Shown one piece after another: positions 1 through 6,866 of a stretch of DNA of 8,372 bases. The number at the start of each line of letters is the position of its first letter. Position 1 is the first letter of the stretch. The stretch spans positions 1 through 8,372 of the forward strand of contig JAIFNK010000214.1 of the NCBI GenBank assembly GCA_020047775.1, given 5' to 3'. The translations under genes were made by a program, and so were the position numbers. Below the pieces are notes generated by a model. That model did no database searches. It was given only the letters and a program-made list of their open reading frames with translations, and was not told where the DNA came from. The DNA comes from Akkermansia sp. (GTDB lineage: Bacteria; Verrucomicrobiota; Verrucomicrobiia; Verrucomicrobiales; Akkermansiaceae).

Positions 1-392
1 GGTTCGAGCTGTTCATGACCGAGTAAGAACCCCGCACCGGCCAGCTCGGCGCGGATTGTTTTCACTGCCACGGCGGGGCGCTTTTCAGTGATCATCAATT
101 CCATGACAACGGCCTCGCCGGTGACGAGCCGGGGCGGGCCCGAGTCACCGGACTTCCCGGCGACCAGCGGAAATTCTCCACGCCCAGCCTGCGGAACGTC
201 GCGCTGACCGCCCCCTACATGCACGACGGGCGGTTTTCCTCGTTAGAGGAAGTGGTCGAACATTATAGCACCGGTATCCACCGCAGGGCGACGCTCGACC
301 CGAATCTCGCCAAGCACCCGGACTCCGGCCTGCGCCTCAACTCCGCCGATAAAGCCGCGCTCGTCGCGTTTCTCAAAACCCTCACCGCGGGA
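1..392 (+). pseudogene. C-terminal remnant of a MauG/di-heme cytochrome c peroxidase-like gene, broken by an in-frame stop
   Basis: In the frame that starts at base 3 the translation reads FELFMTE, then a TAA stop at 24-26, then EPRTGQLGADCFHCHGG and onward. Residues on both sides of the stop fit the family, in which an aromatic residue (EY-P or EF-P) normally stands where the stop is, so one base change from TAC/TAT is likely. The c-type heme motif CFHCH lies at 57-71. The conserved block STPSLRNVALTAPYMHDG lies at about 171-230, and LNSADKAALVAFLKTLT, a typical family C-terminus, ends near 386. Fourteen residues after the HDG histidine (222-224) stands a Tyr (264-266). As I recall, this position carries the axial Met in bacterial CCP and the axial Tyr in MauG, so this copy is on the MauG side. 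Such proteins are periplasmic heme oxidases or peroxidases. The 5' part with the first heme is outside the window. The frame runs on into a sulfatase fragment. Confidence 0.72.
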
Positions 393-1508
393 ACTCCCGC
401 CGCCACCGCCAGCGCGCCTAACACCATTGGTGGCTGGACCCATTACGCCGGTTCCACCGGCGGCGTGCTGCAGGACTATTATAGCTGGAATAAATCGACC
501 AACGGTGCTGTATCGACCGTGACGACTTATGCCACCACTGATCTCGTGAACGACGCCGTCGCATGGATCAACGCACGGACGGTCGGCGGTCAGCGATGGG
601 TCGCGTGGGTCGCTTTCAACGCGCCGCACACGCCGTTTCACAATCCACCGGCGAGTCTCCACAGCTATGGCTCGAATCCCGCCACCAATCTCCTGAAATA
701 CCGCGCGGCCGTCGAGGCGATGGATACGGAAATCGGGCGCTTGCTTCTCTCGGTAAACACCGCCACCACTGATATCATCTTCGTCGGCGACAATGGCACG
801 CCGGGGCCCGTCATCCAGGCACCTTATGACAGCAGTCATTCCAAGGACACCCTCTACGAAGGAGGGACCCGCGTTCCCTTGGTGATCCGCGGCCCCAGCG
901 TGGTTTCCGGCGGGCGTGTCAGCGGCGCTTTGGTCCATGTGGTGGATTTGTTCAGCACCGTCCTGGAACTTGCCGGCGTGCCTTTACCTACGTCCGTGAC
1001 GCTCGACTCCATGAGTCTCAAGCCTGTTCTCGCCAATCAAAGTCCGGGCGTCCGCACGCGGATGTATAATGAACAGTTCATGCAAAGCAATACGGCTGCG
1101 GGCGGCCGCGTGATCCGCGACGACCGCTATAAACTCATCCGCTACAACAACGGAATCGATGAATTGTATGATCTGCAGGCAAGTCCATCGGATACCGGTA
1201 ATCTGTTAGCTGGCGGCTTGAATCCCATCTACCAACCATTTTACAACCGTCTCCGCTTCAATCTCGGTGGCTATAGCGCGGCCGTGACGCCCGCGGCGTT
1301 GAGCCATTCCGTCTCTACCAGTGGATTCTCCCTCACCGTGCCGGAAAACGTCGCCGCCACCCAGACGATGTGGCAATGCACCGACTTGGACTTCTGGGCT
1401 CCGGTGACCGGAGCGCTCCGCACGAGTGCCAGTGGGAAAGTGACCTTCACCGCGCCCCCGCCGCTGCCGGAAAAGTGTTTTTACAGCATTTTGACGGAAT
1501 TGCCGTAG
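219..1508 (+). CDS. Headless type I sulfatase fused in frame behind the peroxidase tail
   Basis: The first 56 or so residues of this 429-codon frame are the peroxidase C-terminus, so the ATG at 219 (the Met of PYMHDG) is not a true start. The frame is open back to base 27. From about residue 66 it is a formylglycine-type sulfatase: NAPHTPFH (134-141, substrate-binding His), FVGDNG (188-193, metal-binding Asp-Asn), SKDTLYEGGTRVP (208-220, with the catalytic Lys), VVDLFST (241-247) and RDDRYKLIRYNNG followed by ELYDL (300-319). After this comes a small C-terminal domain (about 355-429) with WQCTDLDFW, a common tail on secreted verrucomicrobial proteins. Missing are the signal peptide, the N-terminal metal-binding Asp pair, the CxPxR/SxPxR motif that carries formylglycine, and the GKWHL block. 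A product could not be an active sulfatase. It is either a deletion fusion or an assembly chimera. The intact parent would be an exported sulfate-ester hydrolase. Confidence 0.6.
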   Translation: MHDGRFSSLEEVVEHYSTGIHRRATLDPNLAKHPDSGLRLNSADKAALVAFLKTLTAGTPAATASAPNTIGGWTHYAGSTGGVLQDYYSWNKSTNGAVSTVTTYATTDLVNDAVAWINARTVGGQRWVAWVAFNAPHTPFHNPPASLHSYGSNPATNLLKYRAAVEAMDTEIGRLLLSVNTATTDIIFVGDNGTPGPVIQAPYDSSHSKDTLYEGGTRVPLVIRGPSVVSGGRVSGALVHVVDLFSTVLELAGVPLPTSVTLDSMSLKPVLANQSPGVRTRMYNEQFMQSNTAAGGRVIRDDRYKLIRYNNGIDELYDLQASPSDTGNLLAGGLNPIYQPFYNRLRFNLGGYSAAVTPAALSHSVSTSGFSLTVPENVAATQTMWQCTDLDFWAPVTGALRTSASGKVTFTAPPPLPEKCFYSILTELP

Positions 1509-1509
1509 C

Positions 1510-3129
1510 TTATCCTGCCGGTGCGCGGCTCACCTCGATGCCTAGCAGGCAGACGTCGTCGTCGAAGTGTTGCCCTTCGGAAAAGGCGAGCACGCTGGAG
1601 AGGATACCGTCTAGCAGGTTGTCCATCGGTTCGGCGGCTTTCAGCCCGATGATCTCCATCAGCCGGTTCTCGAAGAACGGCTCGCCGCTCTGGTTTTCGG
1701 CTTCGAGGACGCCGTCGGTGAAGAGTACCATCCGGTCGATTTCCGAGAGGGGCAGCTCGTTGGTCGGGTAGCAGGCGCCACGGATCAGCCCCAGGCCCGG
1801 CCCCTTCTGGGCGCGTTCGTGGGCGATCTGGCGGACGCCGTTTTTTCCGGAGACGATCGGGCCGGGGTGTCCCGCGCAGGCATACTTGAAAGTGCCGGCT
1901 GAGAGATCGACCACACCGAAGAAGGCGGTGGCGAACATGGTGGTTTCCGCACGTTCGAGGATGGCGGAGAGCCCGTCGTTGAGCCCGTGGAGAAAAAGTC
2001 CGGGTTCCTGCGCCTGCGCCCGTTGTTTTTCAAGAAGCCCGCGCAGCATGGCCACGATGAGCGCCGAGCGGACCCCGTGGCCCATCACGTCGCAGATGAG
2101 GACTCCATAACAGTCATCGGTCATTTTCATCACCTCGAAGAAGTCTCCCGCCAGTCCGGAAATCGGGATGTAGCGGGCTCCGAACCTGAGGTGGTTGATG
2201 TGGTTGTCGGTGGCTGCCGGGAACCCTTGGCCGGCGAGCGCCTGTTGGATTTCCCGGGCTAGCATGAGTTCCTCTTCGTAAGCCTGGTTTTTCTGAAGCA
2301 GCTGGTCTGCCAGATCGGAAGCCTGTTGTTGGGCGGTGACCAGATTGGTGACATTGCTGGAAACGCCGAAGGTGCCCTTGATGTTGCCGTGGCGGTCGCG
2401 CCACGGAAATTTCGAGGTGATCACCCAGGTTGGAGATCCCTCACGCCAAGTCTCGTGCTCAAGCTGGCCGATCACGGACTCGCCCGTCTGGATGATCCGT
2501 TTCTCGTCGTCCTCGGCGGGTTTCCAGTGGTCGTAATTGAAAAAATCCCGGTCGTGTTTGCCAATAAGCTCGGTGCTGGAGGTGAGGCCCATCCATTCCG
2601 CCATGCCTTGATTGGCCATGGTGAACTTCGATTCCAAGTCCTTGAAATAGATTTGCACCGGCACATGGTCGATCAACTGACGCAGCTGGAACCGCTCTTC
2701 CTCGACCTGCGCCTCGACGGCCTTGCGCGGGCTGATATCGATCATCGAACCGGCGATTCTCAATGTCTTGCCATGGCGGTCGCGCACCACGGTGCCGCGG
2801 ATTTTAAGCCACCGCCAGTCGCCGCCGCCGGTCCGGACACGGGCATCTGCGGCCAGGGTTTCGGGGCCACCGTCTTGCAGCGCGTGAGTCACCGCCCGGA
2901 TGAATGCCTCCTTTTCCTCCGGATGAATCGTCTCGAAAGGGGGAAGGAACAGGTTGGGCGCATGGTCCTTGCCGCATTCCAAAAACTCAAGAATCCGGCG
3001 GGAATAGTAGATCTTGTTTTGATCGGTCTGCCAGTCCCAGATTCCCTCGTTTGATGCCCGGAGGGCAAGCTCGAGGCGCTCAAGCTTCACATGGTCTCTG
3101 TCTCGCGAATTCGTTGGATCCTCACTCAT
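1510..3129 (-). CDS. PAS-PAS-SpoIIE-type PP2C serine phosphatase (RsbU-like)
   Basis: A 539-residue soluble signalling protein. The first PAS/PAC domain spans about residues 15-138 (EGIWDWQ, then DWRWLKIRG, then SMIDISPRK). The second spans about 145-265 (VPVQIYFKDLESKF, then GTFGVSSNVT). A helical, coiled-coil-like linker (265-300) ends in LAREIQQAL, typical just before RsbU-type phosphatase domains. The phosphatase domain (about 315-533) keeps the metal-binding positions: GDF at 328-330, CDVMGHG at 346-352, AGHPGP at 419-424, TDGVLEA at 471-477 and DDDVCLL at 523-529. The family's usual GGDF is AGDF here. Such enzymes dephosphorylate anti-anti-sigma (STAS) proteins when the sensor domains respond. 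No STAS or anti-sigma kinase gene is in the window, so the partner is unknown. The ATG at 3129 has AGGG only two bases upstream, too close for a normal ribosome site. Its stop is one base from the sulfatase stop on the other strand. An 82-base gap separates it from the VWA gene upstream, and no clear promoter is seen there. Confidence 0.93.
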   Translation of the reverse strand: MSEDPTNSRDRDHVKLERLELALRASNEGIWDWQTDQNKIYYSRRILEFLECGKDHAPNLFLPPFETIHPEEKEAFIRAVTHALQDGGPETLAADARVRTGGGDWRWLKIRGTVVRDRHGKTLRIAGSMIDISPRKAVEAQVEEERFQLRQLIDHVPVQIYFKDLESKFTMANQGMAEWMGLTSSTELIGKHDRDFFNYDHWKPAEDDEKRIIQTGESVIGQLEHETWREGSPTWVITSKFPWRDRHGNIKGTFGVSSNVTNLVTAQQQASDLADQLLQKNQAYEEELMLAREIQQALAGQGFPAATDNHINHLRFGARYIPISGLAGDFFEVMKMTDDCYGVLICDVMGHGVRSALIVAMLRGLLEKQRAQAQEPGLFLHGLNDGLSAILERAETTMFATAFFGVVDLSAGTFKYACAGHPGPIVSGKNGVRQIAHERAQKGPGLGLIRGACYPTNELPLSEIDRMVLFTDGVLEAENQSGEPFFENRLMEIIGLKAAEPMDNLLDGILSSVLAFSEGQHFDDDVCLLGIEVSRAPAG

Positions 3130-3211
3130 TCCCTACGCAGAGTGCCCGATTTTCCACCAATCGCAATCGGATTTCGCCGTGAATCTCAGTTCCATTTCAA
3201 AGGGCCTGGGA

Positions 3212-5899
3212 TTACTTTTTGCCCTTGGCCCTCTGGAATCGCGCACTGCGGGCGGACTCCTCGGGCGGCGTGGCGGGGGAGGGCTCCACTTCGGAACGCA
3301 CGGGCGGGATCGGCAAGGGGGATTCGGCCTTCTCGGGCTTCGCGATCTTCACCCGCGGTGCTTTCGGGACTCGCTGCGGCAGCGCGGGTTGGGGCAGCTT
3401 CCAGCCAGTCCGGGTGAGAAGCGCTTCTGCCAGAGTCATCAGCACCAGCGCGATGCCGAGCGGCAGGCGCAGCGAGGTTTCCGCGATGAAGGGCGGTCGC
3501 AACCAGGCTTTGGAAATGTCCAACAGCTCGCGACCGCGGGTCTGGTTGGACACCGCCCGCAGTTCTGCCAGACGCTCCGGCTCGAACGCCCATTCCACCG
3601 AGGAGCCCACACTCAGCGGGCCGAAGGGCAGCGCGTTTTCCCCGACCTGCACCGCGCCGCGGACGACGCTGCCTTCTTCAAGATCCCTCGTCAGCGAAAA
3701 ATGCCCGGGCGCGATCCGCCGCCACGGCAGGTCGAGCGTCGCCCCGGCGGCATCGTCCCGCAGCCGGACCTTGGGCGGCAGGGCGGAAAGCTTCTGCGAC
3801 CACAGGGCCGGGTCGTATAACAGATCGAGCGTCAGCCGCGTGCCGTCGAGCCGGTGGCGCAGCGCGATGCCCGGCGGCGCGTCATCGCCCATCAGGAAGC
3901 GGCCGATGGTCTGGAGGAAATCCCCGTAGCCCGGCCAGTTCCGCGCCGTTTCGGAAAACTCCCCGCCCAGCGGAAACGACACCGCTGCGCTGCGACCGAG
4001 GCCGCGGCGGGCGTGCGCCACCAGCGGCGCGAGGTATTCATCCGTCGAGACTAACGAAACTGTCGCATCCTCGCGGGCATAGGACAGGTTGTAGCCGTCC
4101 ACCTGCTTGAACCATTCCAGCGGCTTCGGCGAGATTTCCGCCCATCGACCGGTAGGCTGGACGCCGACCGGTTCCTCGACGAACGCCGAGCGGGCGATGG
4201 TCACGGTTTCCTGCGCGAAGATTTTCGGGATGTCCATCGGCTGGTCCGAGAAGAACATCCGTCCGTTTCCAAGCTTCGCTACATCGACTAACAACGCCGC
4301 GTCCACATCCTTGTCGGTGCCGAGCCCGATGACGGAAATCGTCGCGCCGTTGTCGGTCATTTCCTTGATCAGTTTCTTGTAGTCGCCGGGTTCTTCGGAA
4401 TCGTTGGCATCGGAAAACAGGATGACGTGGCGCGTTCCGGCCGGGGATTTCTTGAGCTCGTCCCATGCCGCCTTGAGTCCTTCGTAAACGTAGATGCCGC
4501 CGCCGGAGGAGCGGATCTTCATCACCCGGTCGGCGAGCTCCGCCTTCCTGTTTTCAATGCGGGTCAACGGGATGGTCTTGGTCGCCTGGCTGTCCACGGC
4601 GAACACGGCGATCTGGTCCATCGGCCCTAGCAGTTCGATGGCGTTGGCCGCGCCGGTATCCGCGAGGTCGATCTTCGTTTTCCCGCCGCCGACCCCCACG
4701 CTCATCGAGCCCGAGCGGTCGATCACGATGGCCAGCGCGACGGCGAGTTTCCGGTGCTCGGATTTCAATTCCATCGACACCGGCAGCAGCGGGTCGATCG
4801 GGGATTGGAAGAATCCGCCCGAGCCGAACGAGCGTTGCCCACCAGCCATGAGAAAGCCGCCGCCCTGTTCGCGGACGAAGAAATCCAGCGATTTCATGAA
4901 GTCGGCGGGAATCTCGTGGGCGGGGACGTTGTTGAGAATCACGGCCCGTGCGCCGGCGAGCAGACCGGGTTTGAGCTGCGATGGGTCGTTCACGGTTTCG
5001 ACCGTGAAATCCAGTGCGGTGAGCGCCTTGGCCACCGGATCGTCCTGATAGCGGGTGGCCAGCACGATGCGCGGGCCGCCGGTGATTTCGATCCAGCGGC
5101 TGACCCGGTTGTTGCCGGGGTGCGCGTCGCTCTCCGGGCGGATCTCCGCCTGATATTCGAAACCGCCGCCGCGCGGAATGCGGTCGGTGAATTCGACGGT
5201 GGCCTTGCCGTTGACCAGCGTCACCGACGACTCGGTGAGCATCTGGCCGTTGCGGCGCAACAACAGCGGGAAGGTCGCGTCGGCGGCGCCGCGCACCGTG
5301 ATGGAAATGAGAAACGGCTCGCCCACCTGGACCCGCTCCGGAAAGCCGATGCGGGCGATGCGCGGATCGTTTTCCGTCTCCTCGCGGATCAACCGGAAAT
5401 CCAGCGGGATGCCCCGTGCCTGCATCTGCGCGGCGGCTTCCTGAAGGGGCTCGGTCGAGTAGCCGTCGGTGAATAACAGAACGCGCGATGGCCGCTTCTC
5501 ATCCGTCTGCGCGGCGATGGATTGCAGCGCGAGCGCGGTTTTCGTCAGTTTGCGTGAGCCGGTGAAGGAGGATCCATCCGCGCCGAGTTCGGCGACTTCC
5601 GAGGCGTAGTTGATGAAATGCAGCGTGTCGCGGCGGCTGGGTTTGTGCTTTTCCAACAGGTCCCGCCACTCGGGCAGGCCCTTGTCGATGAGGTCCTCCG
5701 TCGAGTCGGAGCGGTCGAGCAGCACGTAGAGATCAAGCGAGTTCTGCTGGTGCTGGATGACCGGTTCGGTGAGCGCGACGACCGCTAGCAGCAGCAGAAT
5801 CGCCCGCAGCGGCGAGTGCAACTTCAGCCCGCGCCAAAACCACCCGACCAGCGCCAGGGCGGGGATGAGTAGGAAGTATTCGGGTGAGGTGAAGGTCAT
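3212..5899 (-). CDS. Membrane-anchored double VWA protein with a glutamine-amidotransferase-like domain
   Basis: An 895-residue protein. Two hydrophobic segments (about 5-22 and 30-48) open it. Next comes a first von Willebrand A domain (about 55-175) with a MIDAS-type DRSDS at 62-66 and LLFTDG at 141-146, then a beta-rich domain (about 180-272). A class I glutamine-amidotransferase-like region (about 275-378; ARAVILNNVPA, EQGGGFLMAGG) has no obvious catalytic Cys-His pair. A second VWA domain (about 385-570) has DRSGSM at 394-399 and FSDAND at 495-500. A C-terminal membrane segment (about 811-828) is followed by a Pro/Lys-rich tail of some 65 residues ending KGKK. The layout matches the large VWA protein usually encoded after BatA-like genes in Verrucomicrobiota/Planctomycetota operons with MoxR ATPase and DUF58 genes. 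Its exact role is not established. Most of the protein should face the periplasm. The start MTFTSPEYFLLIPALAL is typical of the family, and its ATG overlaps the upstream nucleotidyltransferase stop (ATGA, 5896-5899), implying translational coupling. Confidence 0.93.
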   Translation of the reverse strand: MTFTSPEYFLLIPALALVGWFWRGLKLHSPLRAILLLLAVVALTEPVIQHQQNSLDLYVLLDRSDSTEDLIDKGLPEWRDLLEKHKPSRRDTLHFINYASEVAELGADGSSFTGSRKLTKTALALQSIAAQTDEKRPSRVLLFTDGYSTEPLQEAAAQMQARGIPLDFRLIREETENDPRIARIGFPERVQVGEPFLISITVRGAADATFPLLLRRNGQMLTESSVTLVNGKATVEFTDRIPRGGGFEYQAEIRPESDAHPGNNRVSRWIEITGGPRIVLATRYQDDPVAKALTALDFTVETVNDPSQLKPGLLAGARAVILNNVPAHEIPADFMKSLDFFVREQGGGFLMAGGQRSFGSGGFFQSPIDPLLPVSMELKSEHRKLAVALAIVIDRSGSMSVGVGGGKTKIDLADTGAANAIELLGPMDQIAVFAVDSQATKTIPLTRIENRKAELADRVMKIRSSGGGIYVYEGLKAAWDELKKSPAGTRHVILFSDANDSEEPGDYKKLIKEMTDNGATISVIGLGTDKDVDAALLVDVAKLGNGRMFFSDQPMDIPKIFAQETVTIARSAFVEEPVGVQPTGRWAEISPKPLEWFKQVDGYNLSYAREDATVSLVSTDEYLAPLVAHARRGLGRSAAVSFPLGGEFSETARNWPGYGDFLQTIGRFLMGDDAPPGIALRHRLDGTRLTLDLLYDPALWSQKLSALPPKVRLRDDAAGATLDLPWRRIAPGHFSLTRDLEEGSVVRGAVQVGENALPFGPLSVGSSVEWAFEPERLAELRAVSNQTRGRELLDISKAWLRPPFIAETSLRLPLGIALVLMTLAEALLTRTGWKLPQPALPQRVPKAPRVKIAKPEKAESPLPIPPVRSEVEPSPATPPEESARSARFQRAKGKK

Positions 5900-6456
5900 G
5901 GGGTTTCGGTTTTCGATAGCTCCTTGAGAAGTTCCTCATAGGCCTCCGCGCCACCTTCCCGGTCGCACCACGCAGCAAGATTTTCAAAATCGATACAATC
6001 CTTCTGCCGTTTGGCAACGATTACGGCCTGACGGAAGTTGTCCCGCAACTTCCAATGAATGTAGGCGGCGAGGCGGTCTTTCACACAATCTGTGGGCGAT
6101 AGCAGACGTAGGATGCGCCCCTCGACCTGGATTTCTGCGGGAAAAACCGGATACTCTTCGCCAAGCTCCACAGGACCGGGAGGGAATTCCACATACAGGT
6201 GCTTGCACTCCGGATGCTTGAAATAGCGGGATTTGTCTGGAACGAATCCGATCTCTTTTAAGGCTTCGGTGACGTGGGATCTTCGGTGGCGGTCGAGGAC
6301 CATGTCGAGGTCGCCCGACCGATAGAGCCCCTCCGAGTAAATCGCCACAACCGCCCCTCCGACGAGGACCGTCGGGATTCCAGCGCCCTCCAGATGCCAG
6401 GCGACAAAGCGCCAAAGCTCTTCCTCGGTGCAAGTTTGCCAGTCGGGCGGTGTCAT
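5896..6456 (-). CDS. Minimal nucleotidyltransferase (MNT/AbiEii-like superfamily)
   Basis: A 186-residue single-domain protein. LVGGAVVAIYSEG at 31-43 supplies the Gly-Gly nucleotide-binding turn. SGDLDMVL at 47-54 gives the two metal-binding aspartates (D49, D51) of the polymerase-beta-like nucleotidyltransferase fold. E90 in LYVEFP is a plausible third acidic ligand. The block SPTDCVKDRLAAYIHW (120-135) is typical of small proteins in this group. It should transfer a nucleotide to an unknown acceptor. Relatives include AbiEii/MenT-type toxins that modify tRNA and antitoxin-type MNT proteins, and the sequence alone does not tell which applies. No signal peptide is present, so it is cytoplasmic. 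It is divergent from a winged-helix gene across 53 bases, and its TGA overlaps the VWA ATG. GC is low: hand counts of 31/60 for 6001-6060, 30/60 for 6181-6240 and 33/60 for 6241-6300, against 44/60 for 4681-4740 in the VWA gene. This suggests transfer. No Shine-Dalgarno sequence is evident before the ATG. Confidence 0.88.
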   Translation of the reverse strand: MTPPDWQTCTEEELWRFVAWHLEGAGIPTVLVGGAVVAIYSEGLYRSGDLDMVLDRHRRSHVTEALKEIGFVPDKSRYFKHPECKHLYVEFPPGPVELGEEYPVFPAEIQVEGRILRLLSPTDCVKDRLAAYIHWKLRDNFRQAVIVAKRQKDCIDFENLAAWCDREGGAEAYEELLKELSKTETP

Positions 6457-6474
6457 TGCGTGGGATTTATTGAC

Positions 6475-6502
6475 TTGAATTGTAGTTCATATGACCGATT
6501 AT
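6475..6502 (+). promoter_or_regulatory. Candidate promoter for the winged-helix gene
   Basis: The -35-like TTGAAT (6475-6480) and -10-like GATTAT (6497-6502) are 16 bases apart. Initiation 7-8 bases downstream would fall at about 6509-6510, on or next to the ATG at 6510, so the transcript may be leaderless. This agrees with the lack of room for a ribosome-binding site. Both boxes lie inside the operator dyad. An alternative -35, TTGACT at 6470-6475, has no -10 at suitable spacing. Confidence 0.35.
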
Positions 6503-6507
6503 TCAGG
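6479..6507 (-). promoter_or_regulatory. Candidate promoter for the nucleotidyltransferase gene
   Basis: On the minus strand a good -10-like TACAAT occupies 6484-6479. At 17 bases upstream stands CCTGAA (6507-6502), a poor -35. A start near 6472 would leave a 5' leader of about 16 bases. The element overlaps the opposite promoter and the dyad, so the two promoters would be mutually exclusive or jointly repressed. Confidence 0.28.
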
Positions 6508-6509
6508 TC

Positions 6510-6866
6510 ATGAAGCTGACCACGCTTGCGGACATATTGGGAAGCGCCTCGGCTGAGGCCGCGATGCTGCACTTGTATCACTATGGGGAATCGTATGGAA
6601 GGGCAGTGGCGGCGGACTTCGGGGTCTCGTTGGATTCGGTTCAGAAGCAACTGGATAAGTTTGAACGGGCGGGACTGTTGATTTGCAAGCGACAGGGCCG
6701 CACGTTGGTTTATCACTGGAATCCCAAATCGCGAGCGGCATCCCGCTTGAGGGAATTGGTCGCGATTTATTATGAGAGTCTTCCTGAGGAGATCCATCAG
6801 GAAAAACTGTCCACCCGCCGCCGTCACCGCGCGAAGGACAAGCCGATCATCTACAGCAAACCTTGA
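6510..6866 (+). CDS. Small winged helix-turn-helix transcriptional regulator
   Basis: A 118-residue protein with a clear winged helix-turn-helix fold. A helix (about 14-25) leads to YGRAVAADFGVSLDSVQKQLDKFERAGLL (29-57), where SLDSVQKQLDKF is the recognition helix. The wing CKRQGRTLVYHWNP lies at 59-72. A further helix (74-90) may serve in dimerisation, and a strongly basic tail (STRRRHRAKDK, 101-111) follows. It resembles the ArsR/MarR-type short regulators often found beside nucleotidyltransferase genes; no effector-binding domain or Cys cluster is seen. The start is well fixed because an in-frame TGA at 6492-6494 lies just upstream and there is no other ATG. No ribosome-binding site fits, so a leaderless mRNA is plausible. 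It is divergent from the nucleotidyltransferase and shares the dyad operator with it. It ends five bases before the convergent BatA-like stop. GC is low for the locus (33/60 at 6661-6720, 31/60 at 6721-6780). It may be an antitoxin-like autorepressor. Confidence 0.88.
   Translation: MKLTTLADILGSASAEAAMLHLYHYGESYGRAVAADFGVSLDSVQKQLDKFERAGLLICKRQGRTLVYHWNPKSRAASRLRELVAIYYESLPEEIHQEKLSTRRRHRAKDKPIIYSKP

Larger units (their letters stand above)
6457..6509. promoter_or_regulatory. AT-rich divergent intergenic spacer between nucleotidyltransferase and winged-helix genes
   Basis: This 53-base spacer has 20 G or C bases (38 %), the lowest GC noticed in the window. It must hold the start signals for both divergent genes, since the flanking frames begin directly at its two ends. 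The operator dyad and both promoter candidates are listed separately. Confidence 0.75.
6471..6510. promoter_or_regulatory. Probable operator: 40-bp imperfect dyad centred on CATATG
   Basis: The dyad centre is between 6490 and 6491, inside CATATG (6488-6493; TCATATGA at 6487-6494). The outer arms are TGACTTGAAT (6471-6480) and ATTCAGGTCA (6501-6510), the second being the reverse complement of TGACCTGAAT, so 9 of 10 positions pair. Over the 20 possible pairs I count 15 that are complementary. It covers both predicted promoters and reaches the first base of the winged-helix ATG. The simplest reading is a site for the adjacent winged-helix protein, bound as a dimer, giving autorepression and control of the nucleotidyltransferase. 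The pairing is seen directly; the binding is inferred. Confidence 0.6.

Noticed and set aside
219..221. ATG at 219 as the true start of the sulfatase-like protein.
   Set aside because: It is the Met of the conserved PYMHDG motif of the peroxidase. Family similarity continues upstream without a break to the window edge apart from the stop at 24-26.
243..938. Long minus-strand open frame opposite the peroxidase/sulfatase frame.
   Set aside because: Arg/Gly-rich composition with no domain, and it lies opposite clear sulfatase motifs. It is a GC-driven shadow.
2326..3054. Long plus-strand open frame opposite the phosphatase.
   Set aside because: It runs antisense to well-conserved PAS domains and has no recognisable motif.
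3130..3211. Gap between the VWA gene and the phosphatase, examined for a promoter.
   Set aside because: A TTGAAA (minus strand, 3200-3195) is present, but no -10-like hexamer stands at suitable spacing, so no promoter is called.
3200..3226. Inverted repeat AAGGGC / GCCCTT around the stop of the large VWA gene, considered as a terminator.
   Set aside because: Only six base pairs with a 15-base loop and no following T-run on the minus strand. Not a convincing intrinsic terminator.
3179..3929. Plus-strand open frames opposite the C-terminal part of the large VWA gene.
   Set aside because: Low-complexity Arg/Gly/Ser composition typical of antisense frames in GC-rich genes. The VWA frame continues through with membrane and tail features.
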